Shown piece by piece: positions 8,361-16,996 of a DNA stretch of 37,320 nucleotides. Source of the stretch: Jaenimonas drosophilae (Eukaryota; Euglenozoa; Kinetoplastea; Trypanosomatida; Trypanosomatidae); NCBI GenBank assembly GCA_030849065.1, contig JASAON010001475.1:1-37320 (forward strand), read 5' to 3'. The position numbers and the translations under genes are program-made. The notes beneath the pieces were generated by a model. That model was not told the origin of the DNA. It did not search any database and worked only from the letters and a program-made list of their open reading frames with translations. Each line of letters begins with the position of its first letter. Position 1 is the stretch's first letter.

Positions 8361-8420
8361 CTAGTGTGGTGAGATTTACGCGCAACAACAACAAAAAACA
8401 AGAAGAGAAGGAGGCAATCA
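8361..8420 (-). promoter_or_regulatory. SL trans-splice acceptor of the 220-aa protein gene
   Basis: A CCTCCTTCTCTTCTTG-type tract (8416-8398) is followed by the first AG at 8362-8361; no AG from 8503 to 8363 (141 nt). The 92-nt 5' UTR is ATG-free up to 8268. Confidence 0.72.
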
Positions 8421-8756
8421 CATACGTACGTACGTACACATGAGAGCATGCAAAAATCGTTCAAGATGAATGTGTGTGTGTGTGTGTGTTTGGTACGGGT
8501 ACACCTCATCTCTCGACGAAAAAAGAATTGTGGCGGTACAGACGCGTTGCACATGCATTTGCATAAACGCGTCGGTGAGATTGTGGGAGGGGGGATGTGC
8601 CCCAGCATCGTGGCCCAGTTTGAGGCCAACTTCACCTCTCATCCCGGGAAGGGCACCACCTCCGAGTGTGGTGGACCTCACTACCCGCACACACGCAAAA
8701 GGTTGCGACGATGGCTGTGGTGTGCTTGCGCGGTGCACCGCAATCGCATCGCACAT
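8418..8756 (-). CDS. Possible small ORF behind a strong acceptor, 112 aa
   Basis: A dense pyrimidine tract (8819-8783) ends at the AG at 8780-8779. The first ATG after it (8756) opens 112 codons beginning MCDAIAVHRAST. The first 90 residues are of mixed composition with no low-complexity run; the tail is Thr-His from a CA repeat. The stop overlaps the pyrimidine tract serving the next gene, which leaves little room for its own 3' UTR and argues against translation. It could instead be the 5' part of an untranslated spacer RNA. No homology is recognised. Confidence 0.28.
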   Translation of the reverse strand: MCDAIAVHRASTPQPSSQPFACVRVVRSTTLGGGALPGMRGEVGLKLGHDAGAHPPSHNLTDAFMQMHVQRVCTATILFSSRDEVYPYQTHTHTHIHLERFLHALMCTYVRM

Positions 8757-9110
8757 TTGCACGCACACACGGAGGTGCCTTCCAGGGGAGAGGGAGAGGT
8801 TGAGAGAGGAGGTTCCAAGTACAAGTGATTCGCCAACTAGGTGCGTTTGTTGTTGTTGTTGTTGTGTGTGTGTGTGTGGCACATCTTCTTCGTGGGTGTA
8901 TAACGAAGTTGGGCAGTGATGATGATGATGATGAGCGCGATGGAGGCCCCATCGTATCACTCCTCATCCTGATATTGAGTGAGGGGGGTGGAGTGCGAGT
9001 CTGCGTCTCATCCACCAGTAGCATTCATCATCATCATCATCCGGTGGGTGTGTGCCTGTCAAGAGCGAGAGCACAAGATAGCTCTCCGCTCTCGCACTCA
9101 CTCTCCTCTC
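8757..9110. other. Rest of the spacer between the B55 gene and the 220-aa gene
   Basis: It contains TTG and GT runs near 8848-8878, a GAT run near 8917-8935 and the orphan acceptor at 8779. It probably contains the 3' UTR of the B55 gene. Confidence 0.5.
8779..8836 (-). promoter_or_regulatory. Orphan trans-splice acceptor signal
   Basis: A long CT-rich tract on the minus strand with no AG from 8836 to 8781, then AG at 8780-8779. It is not assigned to a confident gene. Confidence 0.5.
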
Positions 9111-11402
9111 CTACGACCGTCGCTCAAAGATAAACACCTTCTTGCCGTTCTTGTACGTGTACCCGAAGCGCTCACCGCCCGGCGCCATGGCCAGGTTGAG
9201 CACCTTGTTGGTGAAGGGCTCCGGCACGCTTTCCTGCAAGTCCTGCTCCACCGACATGGGTGCCCCCGCCGCTCCCATCGTGGCGGCGTGCATCTGCCAC
9301 GAGCTCTCCAAACGGCCGCCCAGCTCCTCCATCGATACCCGCCCGCCATCGGCGTGGTCCTGCGGGCTTCCCTCGGCATCCACGCGGTAGTGGGCCAAAA
9401 TGTTGTCTGAATTGATGCACGTGAGGGGCTGCCACACCGCCACCGCCCCATCGTAGAGCCCCGTGACCACCGAGAGGCTCACGTCATCCACCGCGACACT
9501 AAAACGATCAAAGATGGAATCGTTGTTGTATAAACGCTCCAGAAACGGTGAGATGTAGCCCATCACGGGTGCCATGGCACACGGGGTGTCGGGCTTGCGC
9601 AGATCCCACAACTTCAAACTTGTGTAATCGCGCGAAACGACGTGATCGGCGCCAATGAAGGAGGCGGCGGAGATGCTGCAGAGTATATCATCGTAGCGCT
9701 GCGATGAAACTGGGTTCTGCCATGGACTCAGTTGGGAGGTGATGGCGAAGCGGCGTTGGGAGCGTGAGGGGGCATCGCGAAGATCGCCAATGTTCAGCAC
9801 ACCGGAGCTGCGGCTGAGAACGAAGAGGGAGCTGTGGGTTGGGTGGAAGGCGGCGGCGGTAACGAGCTCATCCACCTCATCCAAGGAACCCGAGGCGGGT
9901 TGGAGATCCACGATACAGGTGGACCTCATGCAGTCGCTGGCCTCAACATCCCACCAAAACACCTGGAGGTCCTCCACGCTCATGAAGGTGGCACCATCGG
10001 CGGCCACACTCAGACCCTGGATGGTGTTGCTCACTGGGCCAAACTCCTTCACGGGGATGATGTTGGTTTGTGGTGGAAGCGCACCAAAGTACCTGCTACG
10101 TGGCATACCCTTGGGCAGGATAGCCTCCAGTGAGGGGAAGGCGTCGAGCATCGAGACCCCGGCACGACGCACTTGATAGAGATTAATCATGCGCTCATTG
10201 GCGGCGAGATAGCTGATGGTGGAGGGTGAGCTGTAGGGGCTGTAGAAGGAGATGCACTTGACGCATGGTTCCACCTGCACCGAAATGAGCGGGTTGAAGG
10301 TGCGGCTGTAGGCCTTATGCACATGGCGCCGAGCCACCTCACGGCCACCCAAATCTTCTCTCATGCGGCTCGTGATGAGTGAGATGCAGGACTCCGACAT
10401 GGTGTGGCTCATGTCTGTGGTGGCGGCGTGAGATGAGCAGGATGGGCACGATTCAGACACAACAGACCTGCCGCCATGGCCTCTGCGGTAGGATGGTGCT
10501 CCTGCCTTTGGGGGGGAGGAGGAGGAGGAGTGTGTTGCATCGGGGGAGGTGGTGCTCACCTCAAAGTACTGAATGTGGCCGCTGAAGTCGCCAAGACACA
10601 CGCCCAAGACGGGGTGGCCACTGACAGGGTCGGGGAGGGTCGTGAGGGCGAGAACCGTAACGGAGTGTGGCCGCACATCCTCCGCGATGCCTGCGTTGCT
10701 GAAGCTGGCCGCCTCGGAGAGTTCATTGGCTGGGCCACTGCTGTTGTTGTTGGTACTGCTGTGTGGCGGCTTCGTTGCGCAGAGCTCATTCAGCTCTGCG
10801 AGGGAGGAGAAGGACGCCCCGGTGGGCGGGCCGGTGAGTTGGTCGGCAATATCCTCCAACAAGAGATCGGGCCCGGCATCCTGCACATGCTGCACATCAC
10901 TCGGTGTTGGTGGATCTGCCATGCCGTCCTCCGTCAAGGGGTAGTGCAGGAGCTGGAGATAGTGGTAGGCGCTGTCGCTGGAGGGAATGGTGTGAAAGAG
11001 GCTGTGCTGCACCTTGCGAATGTGTTCCGAGGAGCTTCCCGCGGTGAGAAACTTGGCCGGAACGGAGTTGGAGAGGCGCGCGCTGCCCCGGCTGGTGTTG
11101 GGGTGGCTGGTGCTGGGCGAGGAGTGGTGTCTGGCGCTGTTGGATGAGTGTTTCTTGTGCTCCTCGTGTTCGTGGGTGGCGGAGTTGCGGTGGCGGAGGC
11201 TAATGTTGGGAAGTTGTGTGCTGGCACTGCCAACACGAGCGGAGGAGGACTCACGACGTACACCATCATAGTTGCCGCCGCTACTCCCACTGCTGCTGTG
11301 CGTATCCTTCACCTGACTCGAGGCAGCACCGTGGGCGGTGGAGTTGCTGTCGGTGAGGCCATGGCGTGAGCTCGTGGATTGGCGCGAGCTTCTACGCTCC
11401 AT
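9111..11402 (-). CDS. PP2A regulatory subunit B, B55/PR55-type WD-repeat protein
   Basis: Substrate-targeting B subunit of protein phosphatase 2A. After a Ser/His/Asn-rich disordered N-terminus of about 245 residues comes a degenerate WD beta-propeller with B55-specific landmarks in order: ISVQVEPCVKCISFY (about 373-387), SYLAANERMINLYQV (398-411), SVEDLQVFWWDVE (475-487), ELVTAAAFHP (512-521), VVSRDYTSLKLWDLR (588-602), LYNNDSIFDRFSVAVDD (624-640), VVTGLYDGAVAVW (645-657), and a closing strand ending in KVFIFERRS. The RDY-x-S-(L/V)-K-(L/I)-WD block and the Y-x-ND-x-IFD-(R/K)-F block are hallmarks of this family. At 763 aa it is much longer than the usual 440-550 aa because of the N-terminal tail and an insertion near 285-360. 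The start is the ATG at 11402-11400; the in-frame GTG before it is not used. Confidence 0.92.
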   Translation of the reverse strand: MERRSSRQSTSSRHGLTDSNSTAHGAASSQVKDTHSSSGSSGGNYDGVRRESSSARVGSASTQLPNISLRHRNSATHEHEEHKKHSSNSARHHSSPSTSHPNTSRGSARLSNSVPAKFLTAGSSSEHIRKVQHSLFHTIPSSDSAYHYLQLLHYPLTEDGMADPPTPSDVQHVQDAGPDLLLEDIADQLTGPPTGASFSSLAELNELCATKPPHSSTNNNSSGPANELSEAASFSNAGIAEDVRPHSVTVLALTTLPDPVSGHPVLGVCLGDFSGHIQYFEVSTTSPDATHSSSSSPPKAGAPSYRRGHGGRSVVSESCPSCSSHAATTDMSHTMSESCISLITSRMREDLGGREVARRHVHKAYSRTFNPLISVQVEPCVKCISFYSPYSSPSTISYLAANERMINLYQVRRAGVSMLDAFPSLEAILPKGMPRSRYFGALPPQTNIIPVKEFGPVSNTIQGLSVAADGATFMSVEDLQVFWWDVEASDCMRSTCIVDLQPASGSLDEVDELVTAAAFHPTHSSLFVLSRSSGVLNIGDLRDAPSRSQRRFAITSQLSPWQNPVSSQRYDDILCSISAASFIGADHVVSRDYTSLKLWDLRKPDTPCAMAPVMGYISPFLERLYNNDSIFDRFSVAVDDVSLSVVTGLYDGAVAVWQPLTCINSDNILAHYRVDAEGSPQDHADGGRVSMEELGGRLESSWQMHAATMGAAGAPMSVEQDLQESVPEPFTNKVLNLAMAPGGERFGYTYKNGKKVFIFERRS

Positions 11403-12015
11403 CACTGATTAGCACAAGAACAAGAAGGAATACAAGAGAAAGGTGGTGTTTGATGGTTGTTGTGGTTGATTGTATTGAATTGTGGTTGTGTGGTTGTGTG
11501 GTTGTTCCGGGGGAAAGCGGGGGAATGTGTGTGGTACCCACAGCACCAGTGCCAGACGTACAGCGTATGAATGATGAAATGGGATGCAAAGATTTGGTTC
11601 TACGGTGGATGGGCTGACTGTTGCGGAAAAACGTGCAGCAGAACAGCAAATCAAGTGGCTCGACGCTAGAGCCTAGGCAAGAAGAGAAGAGAAGAGAAGA
11701 GTGGGTGAGGATGTGTAGAGGTGGGCAGTGCAACAGAATCATCATGGGCTCCATCAGGTGCATACGCATCTATTATTGTGTGTGCGTGAGTGGTGTTGCA
11801 AGAATCTCAGGGCCCAAACACGGTCGAGCTCGCAGAGAAAACGAGGCACCACAATCATTGCATGCGAATAAGGTGCTTCACTTCATCTTATACACCTCCA
11901 ACTCTATGCGGTACACGAGTGCGTTGGCACACGAAAAGCAAAAAAAAAAAGTGTGCCAAAATCTTCTATTTTGTTTGTTTTTCTCTCAATAACAACACCA
12001 TCATGCACGTAGCCA
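11403..12015. other. Intergenic spacer
   Basis: It holds the AG-free zone of the B55 gene and the 3' UTR of the gene ending at 12016. An AGAAG repeat lies at about 11680-11700 and an A-run near 11940. No ORF here looks real. Confidence 0.6.
11405..11599 (-). promoter_or_regulatory. SL trans-splice acceptor of the B55 gene, 2 nt from the ATG
   Basis: The minus strand is AG-free from 11599 to 11407 (193 nt) with a CTTTCTCTTG/CCTTCTTG tract near its end. The first AG (11406-11405) is only 2 nt before the start codon. Confidence 0.72.
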
Positions 12016-14574
12016 TCAGTGCTTCCCGTGGATGAGCTCCTCCTCCTGCTGCCGAGCAACCCCAAAGCTGGCCGCCATGCGGGAAATGTAGGCTGGCGTT
12101 TTGGATGTGGTGGGCTTGAAGGTGCAGTGCTCCGCCTCCTCCTTCGCACGTTGTGCCTCGAGCTCCTCCCGCAATCGTGCGCGGCGCTCCTCCTTCTTGC
12201 GCAGAAATGCCTCACTTTGGGCGAAGTTGTTTGGATCAAAGCGCGTGCGGCTCGTCTTGGCTGCGGTGGCGTTGTTGGATGATCCTGGCATGGTGTTGAT
12301 GCGTGGTCGGAATGGGTACGACTGGAGCTCCTCCTTAGCGGCCTTCTCCTGTGCGCTGCAACGGGCCCGTTCCATCCGGCCATGCTCCTTGTAGAGCGCC
12401 GCGTGCAAATCATCTCGTCGCTTGATACTCACGGCACCACGATTGCCCGAGCTGGATGAGGTGTTGGGTGAGAAGGTGCAATCCGGGCAAGGCGCGGGTA
12501 CACGTTTGCGCACGAGGAGGTCAGAGATGGGCAGGTGTTGTTGGCGTCGGCGAGCCACACTCGCCTCCGTGGAGCCACTCCTCGTACCACTTCCTCCCTC
12601 TCCACCCGATGGAGATGGGGCCGTGGTTGTTGCTCCACCACTCTCGGCAGATCGACGCTGAATCATGCGCCGCAGCAGCTCGGTGCTTGTGCTGGATACC
12701 TGCGGCGCAAAGGTTGGGGTGATGGATTGCTCAACCAACTCAGAATGGCGGGTACGCGCACTGACGTGTGCGTGTTGGCGGTGCAGAAAGTCGTCGAAGG
12801 ACTGCTCCATCTCCTCCTTGGCGCTACGTGTTAAGGAAACCCTGGCCGCGCGTGCCTGTTTCTGTGCGTAGCGCTGTGCAATGGGTGAGATGTAGGTGCT
12901 GGAGTGGATGAGGTCCGTGGCTGCATCCGCCGTGATGGCGTACGGCCGGCCGAGAAGGTTGGCCATGAAGCCATCAAAACTGGATGAGGTGGAGATGGCG
13001 TGGCAGCGGCGGCGGAGAAGGCTGAGCTCCTCCTTGGCCCACTTTTGTGAGGCGGCCTGGTCGGCATCCTCACGTTTGCGCTCCGCCGTTTCGGCCAAGT
13101 GTGTGGGATAGAGCCGATGAAACACTGGCCCTGACAAACGTGAGGAGGAGAGGCGTGAATGTTCCTGCGAGGTGTCTGTGGAGCTGGTGTGGAGGCTGGG
13201 CTGCTTCTGGCTCAGATGAGAAGCGTTGGCATCTCGCACGGAGCTCTGCTGCATGGATGAATGCTGTTGTTGTTGTTGTTGTTGTTGTTGCTGGAAGTGC
13301 CCCACAATGGCCTTGGTGCCTGGTGAGAGCCGAGGACGGAAGGTACACTCTGCCATGCGCTTCGCCTGCAGCTCATGGCGGAGCATCTCAATCTTTTCCT
13401 CCTTCGTCCGTGGAGCTGCAGCGGAGGAATTCATGATGGGCATCGAGCTCATCCGTGAAGTGGAGGAGCCGCCGCGATAGTCCGTGGATGGCAGCGACTC
13501 CACGGATTCGGAGTAGGCATGGCGCGGATGTGTTGGGGAGGTAGTAGATGAACGTACCTCAGGTGAGAGCCCGTCCATGGTTGCTTCACAAGCCATGCGT
13601 TGTTGGTGGCGCAGCTGCACCAACCTCAGCGCCTCAATGGCGGAGGTCATTGTGGTGGAGCGTCGCGACTCCTCCACGAAGCTGCCACCATCTGCCGTTG
13701 AATTGTGGCTGGTGTGGCAAATGGAGCTGATATTGGGCCTCGTCGTCCCGCCAAGCTCCTCCATCTCCCTTCCTTCACCGCTCATAATCAGAGAAGAAGC
13801 CGCATCGTGTGGGGGCGTCGATGCCACTGTCTGTGTAGCTCCTCGCAACGGTGTGGTGGAGCCACTCTCCAGTTCCGCCCGAAGCTGCTCGAGCACCGTA
13901 TGCCGGGAGGTGGCCCACTCATGGGCATAGTCTGAGCTCACGGCCGTCTTGGTCTGGCGCACCGGCGTACCTCTCTCTGAGGCGGTGTGGCAGCTTGTGA
14001 GGTCAATCACAACCGCGCTGGTGTTGAGATCGGCGTGGTTTGGGGGGAGGTCGCCCCCCTCATCCATGGCTTCAAGGGCCTCGTCTGTTTGTGGGCTGCA
14101 GAGTACATCCGGTGGTGGTGGCATTCGCCCATGACGATCCTCTGCGGAGGGCTGAAGCAGCTCCTCCTTCGCCGGTGTGTGGTGGTGAGGAGTGGTGCAG
14201 GCATCGGGTAAAGGAGATATGTGGCCGGATGGGGCAGAGCTCATGGGCATCATGGCTGTGGTGGTTGTGCGCGCCATCTCTTCTGTTCGCAAAGAAGAGT
14301 TAAGGAGGGAGGTGGTTCCACTCATAGCGGGGTGGAGGGCGGAGGTATGCGCTGCCATCATGGTGGGAACATTCTCATCATCATCATCATCATCATCGTC
14401 GTCCATAATCACATCAATCGCGGCGGTGGTATCCGCGTCTGCGCTGAGGCAATCGCCAAACGCGCTGGTGTGAAGATGGAAGGAGGCGGCCGTCGCATCT
14501 GCATCCACCGGAAGCGCCACTGGAGGCTGCACGACAGGGCTGTTGAGCAGCTCATCGTCAATCCCAGATGGCAT
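12016..14574 (-). CDS. Protein with repeated C-T-F-x-P motifs, likely cytoskeletal, 852 aa
   Basis: The N-terminal half is disordered with an Asp9 run near residues 58-66. The C-terminal half carries five copies of a short motif, [C/P/Y]-[T/P]-F-x-P, at about residues 410 (CTFRPRLS), 621 (PTFAPQVS), 699 (CTFSPNTS), 753 (YPFRPRIN) and 817 (CTFKPTTS). They are separated by Lys/Arg/Glu-rich helices (REELEAQRAKEEAEH) and one VFHRLYPTH block. This alternation of charged helix and F-x-P motif is familiar from conserved kinetoplastid flagellar/cytoskeletal proteins of unknown mechanism, which is family knowledge held loosely. A Gln10 run lies near 428-437. The frame extends 11 codons upstream through a GTG; I start at the ATG 14574-14572, the first ATG after the AG at 14630-14629. 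Confidence 0.82.
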   Translation of the reverse strand: MPSGIDDELLNSPVVQPPVALPVDADATAASFHLHTSAFGDCLSADADTTAAIDVIMDDDDDDDDDENVPTMMAAHTSALHPAMSGTTSLLNSSLRTEEMARTTTTAMMPMSSAPSGHISPLPDACTTPHHHTPAKEELLQPSAEDRHGRMPPPPDVLCSPQTDEALEAMDEGGDLPPNHADLNTSAVVIDLTSCHTASERGTPVRQTKTAVSSDYAHEWATSRHTVLEQLRAELESGSTTPLRGATQTVASTPPHDAASSLIMSGEGREMEELGGTTRPNISSICHTSHNSTADGGSFVEESRRSTTMTSAIEALRLVQLRHQQRMACEATMDGLSPEVRSSTTSPTHPRHAYSESVESLPSTDYRGGSSTSRMSSMPIMNSSAAAPRTKEEKIEMLRHELQAKRMAECTFRPRLSPGTKAIVGHFQQQQQQQQQQHSSMQQSSVRDANASHLSQKQPSLHTSSTDTSQEHSRLSSSRLSGPVFHRLYPTHLAETAERKREDADQAASQKWAKEELSLLRRRCHAISTSSSFDGFMANLLGRPYAITADAATDLIHSSTYISPIAQRYAQKQARAARVSLTRSAKEEMEQSFDDFLHRQHAHVSARTRHSELVEQSITPTFAPQVSSTSTELLRRMIQRRSAESGGATTTAPSPSGGEGGSGTRSGSTEASVARRRQQHLPISDLLVRKRVPAPCPDCTFSPNTSSSSGNRGAVSIKRRDDLHAALYKEHGRMERARCSAQEKAAKEELQSYPFRPRINTMPGSSNNATAAKTSRTRFDPNNFAQSEAFLRKKEERRARLREELEAQRAKEEAEHCTFKPTTSKTPAYISRMAASFGVARQQEEELIHGKH

Positions 14575-14628
14575 CGTGGTAGAGGAAACAACACGCCCGC
14601 TCAGCACCCACGATGAAAATAATCTGTG

Positions 14629-14662
14629 CTAGAAAACATAGAAAAGAAGCCAAGAAGAGAGC
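14629..14662 (-). promoter_or_regulatory. SL trans-splice acceptor of the C-T-F-x-P gene
   Basis: A CTCTTCTTGGCTTCTTTTC-type tract is followed by the AG at 14630-14629. The 54-nt 5' UTR has no ATG before 14574. Confidence 0.55.
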
Positions 14663-14843
14663 ATACTCACAAACACATACATACACACACAAAGAAGCAA
14701 GTAGCTCCAGCAGACGACCATGTAGTGCGTGAGTGAGATTGTTGGAGCCATGTGTTGTTGTTGGCTGCGATAGAAAAAAGGGGAGGAGCCATGGGCCCAT
14801 GACGCCATGCCACCGGCACCCACCCACCCACACCCACAACCCA

Positions 14844-15725
14844 TCACAGATTGATTTGGCCCTGAAGCTTGTGCGCGTTGCGACGATGCACCGCCTCACA
14901 CGCCTTCGTGTACGTCTCGAACTGAGCATGAGCAGCGGGCGAGAGGCCTTGCACAAAGGCCATCTTGGCCGTTTCGCTTTGGTCGCGATACCACCCCGTG
15001 AAGAGCTCCACAAAGTCGTAGGGGAAGCCAAGCTCATCCTCGTCTGTGTGCTCCTCCCAGAGGTCTGCCGACGGTGCGGCGTTGCGTGTGTTGCTCGGAA
15101 CCCCCAACACCTCCGCCACAGCAAAGACCTCACTCTTGTGGAGGTCGGAGATGGTTTGCACATCCACCACCCCATCCCCCGCCTTGCAAAAGTAGCCGAG
15201 ATAAAAATCTTCGTCCTTGTTCCCGGTGCCCATCACAATGGCCGGGGTGCCTTCTTGGCTCAGGAGCTGGGCCACGTAGAAGGCGGCAGGAGTACGCATG
15301 TAGCTCCTCAGTTGGCCTTGGGCAAAGGAGCCACCCGTGATGCCCACGGCAGCGTCAATGGTGGAAGCAAGCTGTGCGTGAAGTGGGGTCTGATCCACGA
15401 CCACGAGGGTGGCCTTGCATGCCTCAATGTTCTCCCGCCCACGGGCCAAGGCCCAGGCGCTGCTGTGAATGGGCTGGCAGAGGCCCACATTCTTGCAAAT
15501 GGGGCTGTTGGGGCTTTGCATAGCCCGCGCGCAGAGGGCGAGAACCACGGCAGAATCAATCCCACCAGATACACTCGTGAGGCAGGCCTTGAGGCCGCAC
15601 CTTCGCATGTATTCATTGAGCTTGGCACACTTGGCCTCCACCCAGGCAGCGGCATTGAAGCCTCGCTTGGTGCGGTGCTCCTGCAGCACCTTCATGAGCT
15701 CTGGATGAAGTGGCTCGACGGGCAT
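14844..15725 (-). CDS. nadE: NAD(+) synthase, ammonia-dependent type
   Basis: Makes NAD from nicotinic acid adenine dinucleotide, ATP and ammonia, the last step of the Preiss-Handler/salvage route. It is an N-type ATP pyrophosphatase: the PP-loop SVSGGIDSAVV (51-61), GTGNKDEDFYLGYFCKAGDG (166-185), DLHKSEVFAVAEVLGVP (194-210), SADLWEEHTDEDELG (219-233). All expected nucleotide- and substrate-loop motifs are intact. At 293 aa it lacks the nitrilase-like glutaminase domain of animal and yeast enzymes, so it should use free ammonia. The start is the ATG at 15725-15723; a six-codon extension begins with GTG. No targeting sequence is obvious, so cytosolic location is inferred. Confidence 0.94.
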   Translation of the reverse strand: MPVEPLHPELMKVLQEHRTKRGFNAAAWVEAKCAKLNEYMRRCGLKACLTSVSGGIDSAVVLALCARAMQSPNSPICKNVGLCQPIHSSAWALARGRENIEACKATLVVVDQTPLHAQLASTIDAAVGITGGSFAQGQLRSYMRTPAAFYVAQLLSQEGTPAIVMGTGNKDEDFYLGYFCKAGDGVVDVQTISDLHKSEVFAVAEVLGVPSNTRNAAPSADLWEEHTDEDELGFPYDFVELFTGWYRDQSETAKMAFVQGLSPAAHAQFETYTKACEAVHRRNAHKLQGQINL

Positions 15726-15752
15726 GGCTGAATAACAGCGCACCTATATTTC

Positions 15753-15795
15753 CTGAGATGGCAATGGCAAACATGAAGGAAGGAAGGAAGCAGTT
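15753..15795 (-). promoter_or_regulatory. SL trans-splice acceptor of the NAD synthase gene
   Basis: A CTTCCTTCCTTCCTTC tract is followed by the AG at 15754-15753; no AG from 15823 to 15755. Confidence 0.68.
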
Positions 15796-15995
15796 GGGTG
15801 AAGGCAAATACAGATGAACCAATCTTGTGTGTGTGTGTGGGTGATGCAGACCCTACACCTCCATACACTCCCCCCTTTTCCTCCGCACACACTCTCTATC
15901 ACGCACACACACACAACCTGAGTTGGATGGGTGGAGAGTGAGAGAGAGCGCGTGTGGGTGGGCAGTGTCTGGAATCCCCATAAACGGGTTGGTAT

Positions 15996-16250
15996 TCATT
16001 GGCAGTGTATAAGGTATGTACACGGAGGATGGGCATAGAACAACATCACTTCAGAAAAGAGAGGAACACACACGTCGTTCCACCTCCTTTTTTTTGTTTC
16101 TTTGCTTTCTTTCACTTGTGTTGTTGTTGTTGTTTTTTTTTGGCGTTGTTGGTATGTTTGATGGGAGAGGTTCAGCCACCCACCTACGGTGTAGAGCCCC
16201 CATGCAACAGCAAAGAAAAAAAAAAGGTATTTTCCCCAGGACAAAAACAT
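15996..16250 (-). CDS. Possible small single-span membrane ORF, 84 aa
   Basis: The frame begins MFLSWGKYLFFFFAVAWGLY, a plausible membrane helix, then Gln/Lys/Thr-rich sequence. However, the Phe run is a T10 pyrimidine tract feeding an AG at 16185-16184, and two very short upstream ORFs precede it. I consider a splice signal more likely than a protein. Confidence 0.15.
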   Translation of the reverse strand: MFLSWGKYLFFFFAVAWGLYTVGGWLNLSHQTYQQRQKKTTTTTQVKESKETKKRRWNDVCVPLFSEVMLFYAHPPCTYLIHCQ

Positions 16251-16266
16251 CAGAGGCCTCCTTAAC

Positions 16267-16500
16267 TTACATCCATTTGGCTCCACTGTCGTGGTGTTTT
16301 GGGGGAGGAGGAGGGAGGAATGAAAATGAGGGGGAGAGAGAGGTGAGAATGTGCGTTTGTGTGTGTGTGTGTGTGTGTGTTGGTACAGCAAGCTGCTCCA
16401 CCACAGACATGCACACACACATCACCTCGAACACGATGATCCCTCGCAAGAAGTCGAGGGCCACGTGCGTCTCTCCCTCCCTCAAGGCCACCATCACCAT
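16267..16500 (-). CDS. Possible small ORF, 77 aa
   Basis: The first ATG (16500) follows the acceptor signal at 16592-16589. The first 40 residues (ALREGETHVALDFLRGIIVF) look protein-like; the rest is Thr-His and Pro runs from a CA repeat and a pyrimidine tract. A GT-AG pair (GTACCA at about 16385 to AG at 16286) would remove exactly this low-complexity part and end the frame seven codons later. That is suggestive only. Confidence 0.22.
   Translation of the reverse strand: MVMVALREGETHVALDFLRGIIVFEVMCVCMSVVEQLAVPTHTHTHTQTHILTSLSPSFSFLPPPPPKHHDSGAKWM
16359..16380. repeat. (GT)11 microsatellite
   Basis: Perfect dinucleotide run within the 1.8-kb gap; on the transcribed strand it is (CA)n. Confidence 0.95.
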
Positions 16501-16874
16501 CCCACACGCAACAACGGAACGCTTAAACTTTCTTGCGTGTGTGTGCCTGTGTATTCCAGCAAGGGTATGCTCAACTTGTTGCGTGTTTCTCTCCACCCAA
16601 ATTGATGGTTGGGGGGAGGAAGGGAGGGGGGAGCGACGACGGGGATGGTGAGGAGGTGCGCCATCTTGCCCAAGATGGGCGAGAGGAGAGCATTGCTGGG
16701 GGAGGAGATCCCCATGTGCAGCTCCACCGCTTCATTCAACATCATCGGGATACGCACCACCCACTGCGCATATTCACGCGGACCAACAATTACTGGATCA
16801 TCCATTCGCAGCGGTGTGTATCCCACATGACGTACGCGTATGTACGGGGAAAAACATGTAACCTCCAGACACAT
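16494..16874 (-). CDS. Possible small ORF, 126 aa
   Basis: The ATG at 16874 directly abuts an AG at 16876-16875. The central part, including PREYAQWVVRIPMMLNEAVE, is of even composition. The C-terminal third translates a pyrimidine tract (Pro/Ser/Leu) and is unlikely to be protein. It could be chance, an exon or a small gene. Confidence 0.22.
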   Translation of the reverse strand: MCLEVTCFSPYIRVRHVGYTPLRMDDPVIVGPREYAQWVVRIPMMLNEAVELHMGISSPSNALLSPILGKMAHLLTIPVVAPPSLPPPNHQFGWRETRNKLSIPLLEYTGTHTQESLSVPLLRVGW

Positions 16875-16996
16875 CTACCACGTAGAACCATCCACCCTCC
16901 ACCATCGCCAACACATCCATTATACATAAAAAGAAGGAAGTGGGCCTCCACCACTTGGTTGCTGTGGGCTTTGATAGAATCCAGCGTATATCATCA

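Noticed and set aside
14733..15731. 332-codon plus-strand frame
   Set aside because: Antisense shadow of NAD synthase; all family motifs are on the minus strand.
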